This document shows positions 19,042-29,555 of a stretch of DNA of 64,000 nt, piece by piece; within the stretch, counting starts at the first letter, position 1; every line of letters begins with the position of its first letter. This DNA is from Staphylococcus sp. KG4-3. Its GTDB lineage: Bacteria > Bacillota > Bacilli > Staphylococcales > Staphylococcaceae. A program made the position numbers and the translations under genes. The notes under the pieces are model-generated. The model searched no databases, had not been told where the DNA came from, and saw only the letters and a list, made by a program, of their open reading frames with translations. Location of the stretch: assembly GCF_033597815.2 (NCBI RefSeq), contig NZ_CP166245.1:1178001-1242000 (forward strand). Reading direction: 5' to 3'.

Positions 19042-19707
19042 ATGAAATATAAAACAGTTTTCGATATAATTGGTCCAACAATGGTAGGCCCTTCATCGTC
19101 TCATACAGCGGGGGCAGTAAGAATTGGTTTGGTAGCAAGAGATTTATTTAACCAATTACCAAGTCAAGTTGATATTTATTTATATGGTTCATTTATGGAA
19201 ACATATAAAGGTCATGGCACAGATGTTGCACTTGTAGGTGGTTTATTAGGCTATGATACTGACGATGATAGAATTCAAACGAGTTTAGAAGCAGCAGAAA
19301 GTGCAGGAATGAAAGTTAATTTTATAGAAATGGCTGAGGAGAGATCGCATCCCAATACAGCTATTATAAATATGCGTAACGCTGAAAAGGAGATTTCGGT
19401 GGAAGGTGTATCTATCGGTGGCGGTAAAATTGAAGTTGTTGCAATTAATGGCTTTAATATTGCGATTAGTGGAAATTACCCAGCATTACTTGTCTTCCAC
19501 AAGGATACATTTGGTACGATTGGTAAAGTAGCTAATATTTTAGGAGATTCAAGTATTAATGTGGGAAGTATGCAAGTATCGAGAAAAGAAAAAGGCGATC
19601 AAGCGTTAATGACTTGTGAGTTGGACGATGCTGTAAACAAAGATATTATAGAGAAAATTAAAAACGTCGATGGTGTAGTGACGGTTTCACTCATGGGAGA
19701 CGCCTAA
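19042..19707 (+). CDS. sdaAB: L-serine dehydratase, iron-sulfur type, beta subunit
   Basis: 221 residues. GPSSSHTAGAVRIG near the N terminus is the hallmark substrate-site motif of the beta chain, and the C terminus is an ACT domain (from about 148: LLVFHKDTFGTIGKVANIL). With the alpha chain it deaminates serine to pyruvate. GTGGGG upstream serves as ribosome site. The next gene starts 12 bases later. Confidence 0.95.
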   Translation: MKYKTVFDIIGPTMVGPSSSHTAGAVRIGLVARDLFNQLPSQVDIYLYGSFMETYKGHGTDVALVGGLLGYDTDDDRIQTSLEAAESAGMKVNFIEMAEERSHPNTAIINMRNAEKEISVEGVSIGGGKIEVVAINGFNIAISGNYPALLVFHKDTFGTIGKVANILGDSSINVGSMQVSRKEKGDQALMTCELDDAVNKDIIEKIKNVDGVVTVSLMGDA

Positions 19708-19719
19708 CGGAGGTATTGC

Positions 19720-20589
19720 ATGTTTAAAAGCGTGAAAGAATTAATAGAGATGTGTGAAGCACAAAATAAGAAAATTCATGAAATCATGTTAGAACAAGAG
19801 ATGGAAGTAACAGGATTATCTGAAGCTGATGTGTATGCACATATGGATAAAAATTTACAAACAATGGAAAATGCATTGGATGAAGGACTAGCGGGAGTAA
19901 CATCAACGACAGGATTAACTGGTGGAGATGCTGTATTAATTAAAGAATATCTAAAAACTGGGAAATCATTATCGGGCGCAACGTTATTAGATGCAGTTAG
20001 TAAAGCAGTTGCAACAAATGAAGTCAACGCGGCTATGGGAAAAATTTGTGCAACACCGACTGCAGGATCAGCTGGTGTAGTGCCAGGTGTATTGTTTGGC
20101 TTAAAACCTAGACTTGAACCTACACGTAAAGATATGCTTAACTTTTTATTAACTTCAGGTGCGTTTGGTTTCGTTGTAGCTAACAATGCGTCAATTTCAG
20201 GTGCAGCTGGTGGTTGTCAAGCTGAGGTAGGCTCGGCAGCTGCTATGGCTGCAGGTGCAACAGTTGAACTTGCTGGAGGCACGCCGCAACAATCAGCTGA
20301 AGCCTTTGCAATTTGTTTGAAAAATATGCTAGGTTTAGTATGTGATCCAGTTGCTGGTTTAGTAGAAGTTCCTTGTGTAAAAAGAAATGCTGCAGGCGCT
20401 TCTAATGCAATCGTATCTGCGGACATGGCGTTGGCAGGTGTGACATCTAGAATACCGACAGATGAAGTGATTGAAGCAATGTATAAGATTGGCCAAACGA
20501 TGCCATCTGCTTTGCGTGAAACTGGTCGTGGAGGTTTAGCTGGTACGCCTACAGGTCAGCGTCTAAAACAAGAAATATTTGGTGATTAA
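19720..20589 (+). CDS. sdaAA: L-serine dehydratase, iron-sulfur type, alpha subunit
   Basis: 289 residues, 4Fe-4S alpha chain. Likely cluster cysteines are C166 (GGCQAEVG), C208 (LVCDPVAG) and C219 (EVPCVKR); C110 lies in [12 protein letters not shown]. With the beta chain it converts L-serine to pyruvate and ammonia. The pair sits between fakA and recG, unlike S. aureus, where I recall it elsewhere. recG follows after 2 bases, so it may be partly co-transcribed with it. Confidence 0.95.
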   Translation: MFKSVKELIEMCEAQNKKIHEIMLEQEMEVTGLSEADVYAHMDKNLQTMENALDEGLAGVTSTTGLTGGDAVLIKEYLKTGKSLSGATLLDAVSKAVATNEVNAAMGKICATPTAGSAGVVPGVLFGLKPRLEPTRKDMLNFLLTSGAFGFVVANNASISGAAGGCQAEVGSAAAMAAGATVELAGGTPQQSAEAFAICLKNMLGLVCDPVAGLVEVPCVKRNAAGASNAIVSADMALAGVTSRIPTDEVIEAMYKIGQTMPSALRETGRGGLAGTPTGQRLKQEIFGD

Positions 20590-20591
20590 TA

Positions 20592-22637
20592 ATGTCAAAA
20601 GTCAATTTAATAGAAAGCCCTTTTCCGTTATCTCAAATTAAAGGTTTAGGACCTAAACGTTTAGCGGTGTTAAATGAATTAAATATTTATACCGTTGAAG
20701 ATTTAATCTTATATCTACCGACACGTTACGAAGATAATACTGTAATTGACTTAAATGAAGCAGAAGACCAAGCGACAGTGACAGTGGTAGGCGAAGTATA
20801 TTCTACACCGACTGTCGCTTTTTTTGGTCGTAATAAATCTAAGTTAACAGTACATATAATGGTCAATAATATTGCAGTAAAGTGTACTTTTTTCAATCAG
20901 CCTTATTTGAAAAAGAAAATTGAACTACATGGGACGGTTACGGTCAAAGGTAAATGGGATAGAAGAAAGCAAGAAATTAATGGAAATAGAATGTTTTTCA
21001 ATCAACAGGTTACAGAGTCCGCCCAATTCGAACCTGTGTATCGCATTAAAGAGGGTATTAAGCAAAAACCACTAAGAGATATGATACGTCAAGTATTAGA
21101 TCAAGTAACTATACATGAATGGTTATCAGCAGAATTAAGAGAAAAATATAAACTAGAATCATTAGAAAATACAATTAAAGCACTTCATTTTGCAACTGAT
21201 AAAGCTTCATTACTAAAAGCACGCAGAACGTATGCATTTACAGAGTTGTTTATGTTTGAACTAAGAATGCAATGGTTGAATAGGCTTGAAAAAACTTCGG
21301 ATGAAGCTATTGAAGTTGATTATGATATCAATTTAGTTAAACATTTTATAGATAGTTTACCTTTTGAACTCACTGATGCACAGAAACATAGCGTTAATGA
21401 AATCTTTCGTGATTTGAAGGCTCCAATACGTATGCATCGTTTACTCCAAGGTGATGTGGGCTCAGGGAAAACTGTTGTTGCAGCTATCTGCATGTACGCC
21501 CTTAAAACTGCTGGTTTTCAATCGGCATTAATGGTACCAACTGAAATTTTAGCAGAACAGCATGCTGAAAGTTTAGTGGATATATTTGGCGACAGGATGA
21601 ATGTCGCGTTATTAACCGGATCAGTTAAAGGTAAAAAAAGGCAATTATTATTAGATCAATTAAATAATAATGAAATTGATTGTTTGATTGGAACACACGC
21701 ATTGATTCAGGATGATGTGAAATTTAATAATGTTGGACTTGTTATTACTGATGAACAACATCGTTTTGGTGTGAACCAACGACAACTGCTTAGAGAAAAA
21801 GGCGCTATGACAAATGTACTATTTATGACAGCCACGCCAATTCCTAGAACTTTAGCTATTTCTGTATTTGGTGAAATGGATGTTTCATCAATTAAACAGT
21901 TACCAAAAGGTAGGAAACCAATTATTACTTCATGGTCAAAACATGAAGCATATGAGAGTGTTTTGAATCAAATGACAACTGAATTAAAGAAAGGCCGTCA
22001 AGCCTATGTCATATGTCCGTTGATTGAAAGCTCTGAGCATTTAGAAGATGTCCAAAATGTGGTTGAATTATATGAATCATTACAAGCTTATTATGGTAGT
22101 GACAAAGTGGGATTATTACATGGTAAAATGCATTCTGTTGAAAAAGATGAGGTTATGCAAAAATTCAGTAATCATGAAATAGATATTTTAGTTTCAACAA
22201 CCGTAGTCGAGGTAGGGGTTAATGTACCAAATGCTACATTTATGATGATATATGATGCCGACCGTTTTGGATTATCTACATTACACCAGTTGAGGGGGCG
22301 TGTGGGTAGAAGTGAGCATCAAAGCCATTGTGTACTAATTGCTTCGCCAAAAACAGAAACGGGCATAGAACGCATGAATATTATGACACAAACAACAGAT
22401 GGTTTTGAACTCAGTGAACGAGATCTTGAAATGAGAGGTCCCGGAGATTTCTTCGGCGTAAAACAAAGTGGTTTGCCAGATTTCTTAGTCGCAAATGTCG
22501 TCGAAGACTATAAAATGTTAGAAGTTGCTAGAGATGAAGCGGCAGAATTGATTCAAACAGGAATATTTTTTGAGTCACAATATCAAACTTTGAGATCATT
22601 TATTGAGAAGAATCTGCTGTATATGAGTTTTGATTAA
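20592..22637 (+). CDS. recG: ATP-dependent DNA helicase RecG
   Basis: 681 residues. The N-terminal wedge/OB domain (about 1-240) is followed by a superfamily-2 helicase with Walker A GDVGSGKT (287-294), DEQH (387-390) and motif [15 protein letters not shown]. Family knowledge: remodels stalled forks and branch-migrates Holliday junctions. Start ATG 20592 is 2 bases after the sdaAA stop. Confidence 0.97.
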   Translation: MSKVNLIESPFPLSQIKGLGPKRLAVLNELNIYTVEDLILYLPTRYEDNTVIDLNEAEDQATVTVVGEVYSTPTVAFFGRNKSKLTVHIMVNNIAVKCTFFNQPYLKKKIELHGTVTVKGKWDRRKQEINGNRMFFNQQVTESAQFEPVYRIKEGIKQKPLRDMIRQVLDQVTIHEWLSAELREKYKLESLENTIKALHFATDKASLLKARRTYAFTELFMFELRMQWLNRLEKTSDEAIEVDYDINLVKHFIDSLPFELTDAQKHSVNEIFRDLKAPIRMHRLLQGDVGSGKTVVAAICMYALKTAGFQSALMVPTEILAEQHAESLVDIFGDRMNVALLTGSVKGKKRQLLLDQLNNNEIDCLIGTHALIQDDVKFNNVGLVITDEQHRFGVNQRQLLREKGAMTNVLFMTATPIPRTLAISVFGEMDVSSIKQLPKGRKPIITSWSKHEAYESVLNQMTTELKKGRQAYVICPLIESSEHLEDVQNVVELYESLQAYYGSDKVGLLHGKMHSVEKDEVMQKFSNHEIDILVSTTVVEVGVNVPNATFMMIYDADRFGLSTLHQLRGRVGRSEHQSHCVLIASPKTETGIERMNIMTQTTDGFELSERDLEMRGPGDFFGVKQSGLPDFLVANVVEDYKMLEVARDEAAELIQTGIFFESQYQTLRSFIEKNLLYMSFD

Positions 22638-22651
22638 TAGTTGGTAAAATT

Positions 22652-22716
22652 AAGGCACTTACCTGTAAAATAATATGACTTTGTCATTGTTTTACAGGTA
22701 AGTGCCTTGTTTTTTA
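22652..22716. terminator. Strong terminator after recG
   Basis: A 19-bp perfect stem runs from AAGGCACTTACCTGTAAAA (22652-22670) to its complement ending at 22708, followed by GTTTTTT. It may also act for the converging minus-strand protease gene. Confidence 0.95.
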
Positions 22717-22819
22717 TCCTAACATAATGTTGAAATTTATATGTTGGTTTTTAATTTGGTTTTAAAACGTTCGCATAATCATGTAGTTTCTGATGTTACT
22801 AGTGATAACTATTTTTTAG

Positions 22820-24379
22820 CTATTTCACACCAACATCGTCCCATGCTTTTTCAATTGCTTTAGCTTCTTCACTATTATTGCCATATAATTTATCTGCAGC
22901 AACAGTAAGTGCTGTTTTAGCATCTGTAAATTGAGCATTTGGTGTTAAGTATTCGGTGAGGGCAAGATAATAAATTTGTTCTGCTTTGTCTTTACCGATA
23001 TCTGTGATTGTTAGATAAGCAGCCTTATTTGGTATACCACTATTAGTATGAACACCGCCATTATCTTCGCTACCTTTTTGGTATTGATCCATGTGTGCAG
23101 GTTGATTGTATTCTTCAGGGTTCTTTAAACTTCTTAGAGCATCGCCATCTTGGTCAGGCGTATAAACATCCTCGCCCATTAACCAATTATCTGGATCTAC
23201 AAAATAACCAAATACATCAGAGAATGATTCGTTTAATGCTCCTGATTGATAGCTATATTCTAAGCCGGCAGTACGCTCAGTTACTGCGTGTGTTAGTTCA
23301 TGAGCCACGATATCACTAGCGCCTGACAGTTCTTTAAAGGTTTGGCCGTCGCCATCACCGTATATCATATATTGGCCAGTCCATGCAGCATTATTAAAAT
23401 TCTTATCGTAATTAACAATAGAATTAATAGCGCCACCATTATCATCATAGCTGTCTCTGTCAAATGTATCTAAATAATAATCATAAACTTCTTTAGCATA
23501 ATAATGTGCATCAACACCAGCTCGTTGAGATTTTTTATTGAAATTTGTATTATCATTAGTAATTGGCGACATAGTGTTTGTCGTGTTATTGGCAGTTTGG
23601 GTGTCAATTGTTGCGTTTTGTGACGTATCATGTAGTGTGTATTGATTTTGTGATTGAGTTAAGTTAAGTGGTGATTTTACATCTCCATTCACACCAGTAC
23701 CTTTTCCTTCAGTTGTAGCTTTTTGAAGTGTGTTTTGTTTTTTAATGATTTTACCTGTTGTAGCATCAACTTGAATCTTCCAATGTGCTACCTTAGGAGA
23801 AACATAATTTAATTCAATATTATAAACGAGTTTTTGTTTATCACTATTTATATCCAAATTGTTTTTACTGACGATATCATAACCTTTGATATTTTTAACT
23901 TCTTCCTTTGATTTACCAATGGATTTAAATGCGTTTTCTTCAGCTTGAGCAGAAGTTATTTCATTTGAATTTTTTAAATTTATGTATGGTTTGTCGATAC
24001 TACCATTTATCAATTTTACGTCACCATTTTTGTTTACATGGACCTTAAGTGTACTATCACTAGAAGTGACGTCATTTATTTTAGCCTTTAATGTATAGTG
24101 TGTCACACCAGTTTTATCTGTGTTTTTCTTTGCTACTTCATATTGTTTAAAAGCATTTTTATTAAAAGCTTCATTTTTAGTTTTACTTGTATCTTTAACT
24201 AAATCTTGTGCATGTTGATTTAAATATTGTTTTACATCCGTCTCATTTTGAATAGTTGAATTATCAGCTTTTTTAAAACTTTCAGGTTGTACACTATTAC
24301 TTTCCTCAGCATGAACGTTACCAGATGTAATAGCTAATATTGAACTAGCTAGTAACGTGGTAGAAAAAATTTTCCTCAT
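22820..24379 (-). CDS. Secreted M4 (thermolysin-family) zinc metalloprotease preproprotein
   Basis: 519 residues. A Sec signal peptide (1-24, cleavage likely after NVHA) is followed by an FTP/PepSY propeptide (about 25-220) and the mature enzyme. HELTH (360-364) gives zinc ligands H360 and H364 and catalytic E361; E384 in LNESFSD is the third ligand; H444 in GGVHTNSG is the transition-state His. Family knowledge: relatives are aureolysin and the S. epidermidis SepA protease, extracellular and calcium-stabilised. This sequence looks closer to the SepA type, but orthology is not proven. It lies alone on the minus strand between recG and fapR, which are usually neighbours. Confidence 0.92.
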   Translation of the reverse strand: MRKIFSTTLLASSILAITSGNVHAEESNSVQPESFKKADNSTIQNETDVKQYLNQHAQDLVKDTSKTKNEAFNKNAFKQYEVAKKNTDKTGVTHYTLKAKINDVTSSDSTLKVHVNKNGDVKLINGSIDKPYINLKNSNEITSAQAEENAFKSIGKSKEEVKNIKGYDIVSKNNLDINSDKQKLVYNIELNYVSPKVAHWKIQVDATTGKIIKKQNTLQKATTEGKGTGVNGDVKSPLNLTQSQNQYTLHDTSQNATIDTQTANNTTNTMSPITNDNTNFNKKSQRAGVDAHYYAKEVYDYYLDTFDRDSYDDNGGAINSIVNYDKNFNNAAWTGQYMIYGDGDGQTFKELSGASDIVAHELTHAVTERTAGLEYSYQSGALNESFSDVFGYFVDPDNWLMGEDVYTPDQDGDALRSLKNPEEYNQPAHMDQYQKGSEDNGGVHTNSGIPNKAAYLTITDIGKDKAEQIYYLALTEYLTPNAQFTDAKTALTVAADKLYGNNSEEAKAIEKAWDDVGVK

Positions 24380-24770
24380 AATATCCTCCTAGAAATGAAT
24401 GGTATAAAAATAAATTTCTGATTATTTTAAATATATTTTAAATTTCAAATTATTTAAAATTATACGTATAGTTCATAATTAATTCAATAGGAAATATCGA
24501 AAATAATTTTTTATTTAAAATAAACAAATACAAATTATATATAACCTGTACTAAAATTTATTATATATAAACATTTAAATAATGCTGTTAACTATTTCGT
24601 CGTTGTACAATTCAAAGTGGTTCCAGTAAGCTTATTTTTAAAATAAGCTCAGAGAAGTTAAGGAATGATGAATTTTCATTGTTTAATAGCTGAAAAATTA
24701 CTCTGGTCTAGGTATAATAAAGTATATTTACTTAAAAGTTACTAAATTCAAACTTAACGTATGTTTTTTG
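24380..24770. other. Divergent spacer upstream of the M4 protease and fapR
   Basis: AT-rich, no reading frame of note. It contains the protease ribosome site (AGGAGG just upstream of its start) and a palindromic stem AGCTTATTTT/AAAATAAGCT at 24629-24649 that could be an operator or weak terminator. Nothing else is recognisable. Confidence 0.6.
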
Positions 24771-24830
24771 TTGAGCAATTGAAAAGGAAAGTGTTATGAT
24801 ATGTTAGGAGTGTTTAAGACTTGGTACTAA
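24771..24830 (+). promoter_or_regulatory. fapR promoter with FapR operator
   Basis: A -35-like TTGAGC (24771-24776) and a -10 TATGAT (24795-24800) are spaced by 18 bases. Just downstream lies the 17-bp TTAAGACTTGGTACTAA (24814-24830). This is the known FapR operator pattern read on either strand (TTAGTACC-AAG-TCTTAA on the other strand). FapR bound here would block its own operon; malonyl-CoA releases it. Confidence 0.8.
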
Positions 24831-24851
24831 AAACATGGGAGTTTGAATGCG

Positions 24852-25421
24852 ATGAAATTAAAAAAACAAGAACGGCGCGATGCAATAAAAAATGAGATAG
24901 CTAAAAATCCGTTTATTACAGATTTAGATTTAAGTAATTTGTTTTCAGTAAGCATCCAAACAATAAGGTTGGATCGTACACACTTAAATATTCCTGAGTT
25001 AAGAACGCGAATTAAATCTGTAGCTAGGAAGAACTATGAAAGTATTCGTTCTATTGAAGGTAATGAAATCATAGGTGACGTGATCAATGTAGAACCTGAT
25101 CAATATGCTACTTCAATTATTAATATTGATGAAGATTCTGTTTTTACAAAAAATAAAATTGCAAGAGGCCACGTTCTATTTGCTCAAGCAAACTCTTTAT
25201 GTGTAGCGCTTATACATAAACCAGTCGTATTGACAAGTGAAAGTAATGTTGCATTTACAAAACCAGTGAAATTGAACGAAACGGTACGCGCAAATGCGCA
25301 AACCATTGAAATTACAAATAAATTTTATATTATAAAAGTTGAATCGTATGTTAAAGATACGGTTGTTTTTAAAGGGACATTTAAAATGTATTATACAAGT
25401 GAGGATGAACAAAATGGTTAA
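24852..25421 (+). CDS. fapR: Fatty-acid and phospholipid biosynthesis repressor FapR
   Basis: 189 residues. An N-terminal HTH (about 10-50, [20 protein letters not shown]) is joined to a hot-dog effector domain that binds malonyl-CoA (around [20 protein letters not shown]). ATG 24852 is preferred: GGGAG lies 10 bases upstream and the product begins MKLKKQERR like known FapR. A TTG at 24843 would be too close to the ribosome site. Its own operator lies at 24814-24830. It overlaps plsX by 8 bases. Confidence 0.95.
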   Translation: MKLKKQERRDAIKNEIAKNPFITDLDLSNLFSVSIQTIRLDRTHLNIPELRTRIKSVARKNYESIRSIEGNEIIGDVINVEPDQYATSIINIDEDSVFTKNKIARGHVLFAQANSLCVALIHKPVVLTSESNVAFTKPVKLNETVRANAQTIEITNKFYIIKVESYVKDTVVFKGTFKMYYTSEDEQNG

Positions 25422-26400
25422 ATTAGCGATTGATATGATGGGTGGAGATGACGCACCTGAAATCGTTTTGGAAGCTGTTGAAATGGCGGTTAACAAATTT
25501 GAAGACTTAGAAATCATTTTATTTGGTGATGAGTCGAAATGTGCACTCAAACATGACCGTGTAGAAGTACGTCATTGTACAGAATCTATAACTATGAATG
25601 ACGAACCTGTCCGAGCAATTAAGCGTAAAAAAGATAGCTCAATGGTTCGTATGGCAGAAGCAGTAAAATCTGGAGAAGCAGATGGATGTGTTTCAGCAGG
25701 GAATACTGGTGCTCTAATGTCTGCTGGGTTATTTATAGTCGGTCGTATCAAAGGTGTAGAGCGTCCGGCATTAGTTGTGACGTTGCCAACAGTTTCGGGT
25801 AAAGGTTTTGTATTTATGGATGTTGGTGCAAATGCAGAAGCAAAGGCAGAACATTTATTACAATATGCTCAACTTGGTAATATTTACGCACAAAAGATTA
25901 GAGGTATTTCACAACCTTCAGTAAGTTTATTGAATATTGGTACTGAAGCTGCCAAAGGTAATACATTGACTAAGAAAGCTTATCATTTGATGGAAACGCA
26001 AAATGACTTTCATTTTACAGGTAATGTGGAAGCTAAAGGGTTGATGAATGACGCCGCAGATGTTGTAGTGACTGATGGCTATACTGGTAATATGATTTTG
26101 AAAAATTTAGAAGGTGTAGCTAAAGCGATGGGCAAAATGTTTAAGTCAACACTTTTAAGCAGCTTGAAAAATAAAGTTGCAGCACTAATTTTAAAAAAAG
26201 ACCTAAAAGGATTAATGACGAAAATGGATTATGCTGAGTATGGTGGATCTGTATTATTAGGACTGAACGGCACAGTTGTAAAAGCGCATGGTAGTTCTAG
26301 TGCTAAAGCATTTTATTCAGCAATTCGTCAGGCGAAAATTGCCGGTGAACAAAAAATTGTTGAAACTATGAAAGAAACGGTGGGAACACAAGATGAGTAA
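25414..26400 (+). CDS. plsX: Phosphate acyltransferase PlsX
   Basis: 328 residues from ATG 25414 (TGAGG at 25400-25404), beginning [15 protein letters not shown], the standard PlsX N terminus. It converts acyl-ACP to acyl-phosphate for PlsY in phospholipid synthesis. An upstream in-frame ATG at 25339 lies deep in fapR and is not the start. It overlaps fapR (8 bases) and fabD (8 bases), showing tight coupling. Confidence 0.96.
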   Translation: MVKLAIDMMGGDDAPEIVLEAVEMAVNKFEDLEIILFGDESKCALKHDRVEVRHCTESITMNDEPVRAIKRKKDSSMVRMAEAVKSGEADGCVSAGNTGALMSAGLFIVGRIKGVERPALVVTLPTVSGKGFVFMDVGANAEAKAEHLLQYAQLGNIYAQKIRGISQPSVSLLNIGTEAAKGNTLTKKAYHLMETQNDFHFTGNVEAKGLMNDAADVVVTDGYTGNMILKNLEGVAKAMGKMFKSTLLSSLKNKVAALILKKDLKGLMTKMDYAEYGGSVLLGLNGTVVKAHGSSSAKAFYSAIRQAKIAGEQKIVETMKETVGTQDE

Positions 26401-27319
26401 AACAGCGATTATATTTCCAGGCCAAGGCTCACAAAAAGTTGGTATGGCAAATGATTTATATGAACATGACGAAGTAGCAACATCAATTCTAAATCAAGCA
26501 CAACAAGCTTTAGATTTTGATATCTTAGAAACAATGTTTACAGATAGCGAAGAAAAACTTGGCCAAACTGAAAATACACAACCCGCTTTATTAACCCATA
26601 GCATCGCTTTATTAAATGCGTTAAATGATTTGAATGCAGATTACACAATGGGGCATAGCTTGGGCGAGTATGCGAGTTTAGTCGCTAGTAAAGTGTTGAA
26701 ATTTGAAGACGCAGTAAAGATTGTAAGAAAACGCGGTCAACTTATGGCTGAAGCTTTCCCAAATGGTGTGGGAAGCATGGCAGCTGTATTAGGTTTGGAC
26801 TACGAGGAAGTTGATGCAATATGTAAGCAATTATCAACTGAAGAGGAAATTGTTGAACCAGCAAATATCAATTCTCCTGGACAAATCGTTGTTTCAGGTC
26901 ACAAAACGTTAATTGATCAATTAGTAGCTGAAGGTAAATCATTAGGGGCTAAACGCGTATTACCATTAGCAGTATCAGGCCCGTTCCATTCATCTATGAT
27001 GCAAGTAATCAAAGACGATTTTGCATCATTTATTGATCAGTTCGAATGGCAAGATGCTCAATTTCCTGTGGTACAAAATGTACATGCCAAAGGTGAAACT
27101 GATGCAAACGACATTAAAGCAAATATGATAGAACAATTATATTCACCTGTTCAATTCATAGATTCAACGCAGTGGTTAATTGAACAAGGTGTGGATCACT
27201 TTATTGAAATTGGCCCTGGCAAAGTACTATCAGGTTTAATTAAGAAAATTAACAGAGATGTAAAAGTAACTTCAATTCAAACACTAGAAGATGTGAAAGG
27301 TTGGAATGAAAATGACTAA
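26393..27319 (+). CDS. fabD: Malonyl-CoA:ACP transacylase
   Basis: 308 residues. Catalytic S89 in GHSLGE and H199 in SGPFHSSMM are visible; IFPGQGSQ opens the protein. It loads malonyl groups on ACP for fatty acid elongation. It overlaps plsX upstream and fabG downstream. Confidence 0.97.
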   Translation: MSKTAIIFPGQGSQKVGMANDLYEHDEVATSILNQAQQALDFDILETMFTDSEEKLGQTENTQPALLTHSIALLNALNDLNADYTMGHSLGEYASLVASKVLKFEDAVKIVRKRGQLMAEAFPNGVGSMAAVLGLDYEEVDAICKQLSTEEEIVEPANINSPGQIVVSGHKTLIDQLVAEGKSLGAKRVLPLAVSGPFHSSMMQVIKDDFASFIDQFEWQDAQFPVVQNVHAKGETDANDIKANMIEQLYSPVQFIDSTQWLIEQGVDHFIEIGPGKVLSGLIKKINRDVKVTSIQTLEDVKGWNEND

Positions 27320-28046
27320 AAGCGCGTTAGTAACAGGAGCATCAAGAGGTATTGGACGCAGTATTGCTATCCAATTAGCAGAAGAAGGTTATAATGTCGC
27401 AGTAAATTATGCCGGTAATAAAGAAAAAGCTGATGCTGTCGTAGAAGAAATCAAAGCTAAAGGTGTTGAAAGTTTTGCTATTCAAGCAAATGTAGCAAAT
27501 GGCGATGAAGTCAAAGCGATGATTAAAGAAGTAGTTAGTCAATTTGGCTCAGTAGATGTACTTGTAAATAATGCAGGTATTACACGTGATAATTTATTGA
27601 TGAGAATGAAAGAGCAAGAGTGGGATGATGTAATTGATACAAACTTAAAAGGTGTCTTTAATTGTATACAAAAAGTAACACCACAAATGTTAAGACAAAA
27701 AGGCGGCTCTATCATTAATTTATCGAGCGTTGTTGGTGCAGTTGGTAATCCAGGTCAAGCTAACTATGTCGCGACAAAAGCAGGTGTTATCGGATTAACT
27801 AAGTCAGCTGCAAAAGAATTAGCATCTAGACACATTACTGTTAATGCTGTTGCGCCAGGGTTTATCGTTTCAGATATGACAGATGCTTTAAGTGACGAAC
27901 TTAAAGCACAAATGTTAGAACAAATCCCATTAGCTGAATTTGGTGAAGATTCTGATATTGCTCATACTGTAGCATTTTTAGCTTCTGAAAAAGCTAAATA
28001 TATTACAGGTCAAACAATCCATGTCAATGGTGGCATGTATATGTAA
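27306..28046 (+). CDS. fabG: 3-oxoacyl-ACP reductase
   Basis: 246 residues, a short-chain dehydrogenase with NADPH-binding TGASRGIG (10-17) and the catalytic triad S140, Y154, K158 (YVATK). The start is ATG 27306 (MKMTKS); ATG 27312 is also possible with a somewhat longer ribosome spacing. Last gene of the fapR-plsX-fabD-fabG block; acpP follows after a 155-base spacer. Confidence 0.96.
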   Translation: MKMTKSALVTGASRGIGRSIAIQLAEEGYNVAVNYAGNKEKADAVVEEIKAKGVESFAIQANVANGDEVKAMIKEVVSQFGSVDVLVNNAGITRDNLLMRMKEQEWDDVIDTNLKGVFNCIQKVTPQMLRQKGGSIINLSSVVGAVGNPGQANYVATKAGVIGLTKSAAKELASRHITVNAVAPGFIVSDMTDALSDELKAQMLEQIPLAEFGEDSDIAHTVAFLASEKAKYITGQTIHVNGGMYM

Positions 28047-28201
28047 CCTATGAGCTATTCAATTGTTCACAAATCGTTGTTCATTTGAACATGATAATAG
28101 TATTTCTAGAGTAATACTATGAATTACTACTTGTATTTCAATTGATAAAATGGGAAAATATAAAAGTCTGTAAGTAGACTTTTAAAAGGAGGTGAATCGA
28201 C

Positions 28202-28435
28202 GTGGAAAACTTTGACAAAGTAAAAGATATTATTGTTGACCGTTTAGGTGTTGACGCTGAAAAAGTTACTAAAGATGCATCTTTTAAAGATGATTTAGGC
28301 GCTGACTCACTAGATATCGCTGAATTAGTAATGGAATTAGAAGACGAATTTGGCACTGAAATTCCAGATGAAGAAGCTGAAAAAATCAACACAGTTGGTG
28401 ACGCGGTTAACTTTATCAATAGTATTCAAAAATAA
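28202..28435 (+). CDS. acpP: Acyl carrier protein
   Basis: 77 acidic residues with phosphopantetheine site S36 in [12 protein letters not shown] start with a strong AAGGAGGTGA at 28187-28196. The spacer before it has a small AAAAGTCT/AGACTTTT hairpin next to the ribosome site. It carries acyl chains for the Fab enzymes encoded just upstream. Confidence 0.97.
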   Translation: MENFDKVKDIIVDRLGVDAEKVTKDASFKDDLGADSLDIAELVMELEDEFGTEIPDEEAEKINTVGDAVNFINSIQK

Positions 28436-28444
28436 TAAGCAAAT

Positions 28445-28480
28445 ATCTGAGTCGTATTAAAAACGGCTCAGATTTTTTTG
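28445..28480 (+). terminator. Terminator after acpP
   Basis: ATCTGAGTCGT pairs with ACGGCTCAGAT, followed by TTTTTT. Confidence 0.9.
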
Positions 28481-28678
28481 TTTGAAAAACATCTATATTT
28501 AAATCATAGATTATTTAGTTAAATGGTTAACACGAATTGATTACACACTAGTTGTAAAGCGTTACAAACTTATATATGAGAAACAGTTTTTTCTTTAGTT
28601 TTATTGAACTTTCACGTAGAATAAAAGCGTATAAAGTATTTTTAGCATCTAGTTGTTTTTATCTGAGGAGGAAAGAGA

Positions 28679-29407
28679 TTGACCAATCATAAAAAGAAAG
28701 AAATGGTTCAAGCATTCCAAAAAAAGTTTGCCCAAAAAATGCAAGAATTAGATTTGAATTTTAATCAAGTCGATTTATATCAACAGGCATTTTCGCATTC
28801 TAGTTTTATAAATGATTTTAATATGGATCGCTTAGATCACAATGAAAGATTAGAATTTTTAGGAGATGCGGTATTAGAATTGACGGTTTCACGCTATTTA
28901 TTTGATAAATATCCAGAATTGCCTGAAGGTAATTTAACAAAAATGCGTGCAACAATTGTATGTGAGCCATCACTTGTAATATTTGCGAAAAAAATTCAAT
29001 TGAATGAATTAATTTTATTAGGAAAAGGTGAAGAAAAAACAGGAGGTAGAACTCGCCCTTCACTAGTTTCGGATGCTTTTGAAGCATTTGTAGGTGCGCT
29101 ATATTTAGATCAAGGCGTAGAGGCAGTATGGAAATTCTCTGAGAAGATTATATTCCCTTATGTAGAAGATGATGAATTAGATGGGGTTGTAGATTTTAAA
29201 ACACAATTTCAAGAGTTTGTGCACAGACAAAACCAAGGCGATGTGACTTATCGACTCATCAATGAAGAAGGACCAGCACATCATCGATTGTTTACTTCTG
29301 AAGTTATTTTAGAAGATAAAGCCGTAGCAGAGGGTAAAGGAAAGACTAAAAAAGAATCAGAACAAAAAGCTGCTGAACAAGCATACAAAAAATTGAAAAA
29401 TAAGTGA
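28679..29407 (+). CDS. rnc: Ribonuclease III
   Basis: 242 residues. The N-terminal endonuclease domain with signature [10 protein letters not shown] (55-64) is followed by a C-terminal double-stranded RNA-binding domain (about 170-240, ending in [19 protein letters not shown]). It uses a TTG start, supported by GAGGAGG at 28665-28671. It processes rRNA and sense-antisense duplexes. 148 bases separate it from smc. Confidence 0.96.
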   Translation: MTNHKKKEMVQAFQKKFAQKMQELDLNFNQVDLYQQAFSHSSFINDFNMDRLDHNERLEFLGDAVLELTVSRYLFDKYPELPEGNLTKMRATIVCEPSLVIFAKKIQLNELILLGKGEEKTGGRTRPSLVSDAFEAFVGALYLDQGVEAVWKFSEKIIFPYVEDDELDGVVDFKTQFQEFVHRQNQGDVTYRLINEEGPAHHRLFTSEVILEDKAVAEGKGKTKKESEQKAAEQAYKKLKNK

Positions 29408-29555
29408 ATATAGCAAATGCATTTTTATAATAAGTATTATATTGATAGGATTAATTCTAAAAATATTGTTTATTAAGCAATGCATAAGCTTAAAGGTTAA
29501 TGTAAAAGTGTTTCTAAATTGATATAAGAGAAGGAACACCTTGAAGGAGAATAGC

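Noticed and set aside
29541..29555. smc start at TTG 29541
   Set aside because: The extension contains the AAGGAG ribosome site itself; known Smc begins MVYLKSID-like.
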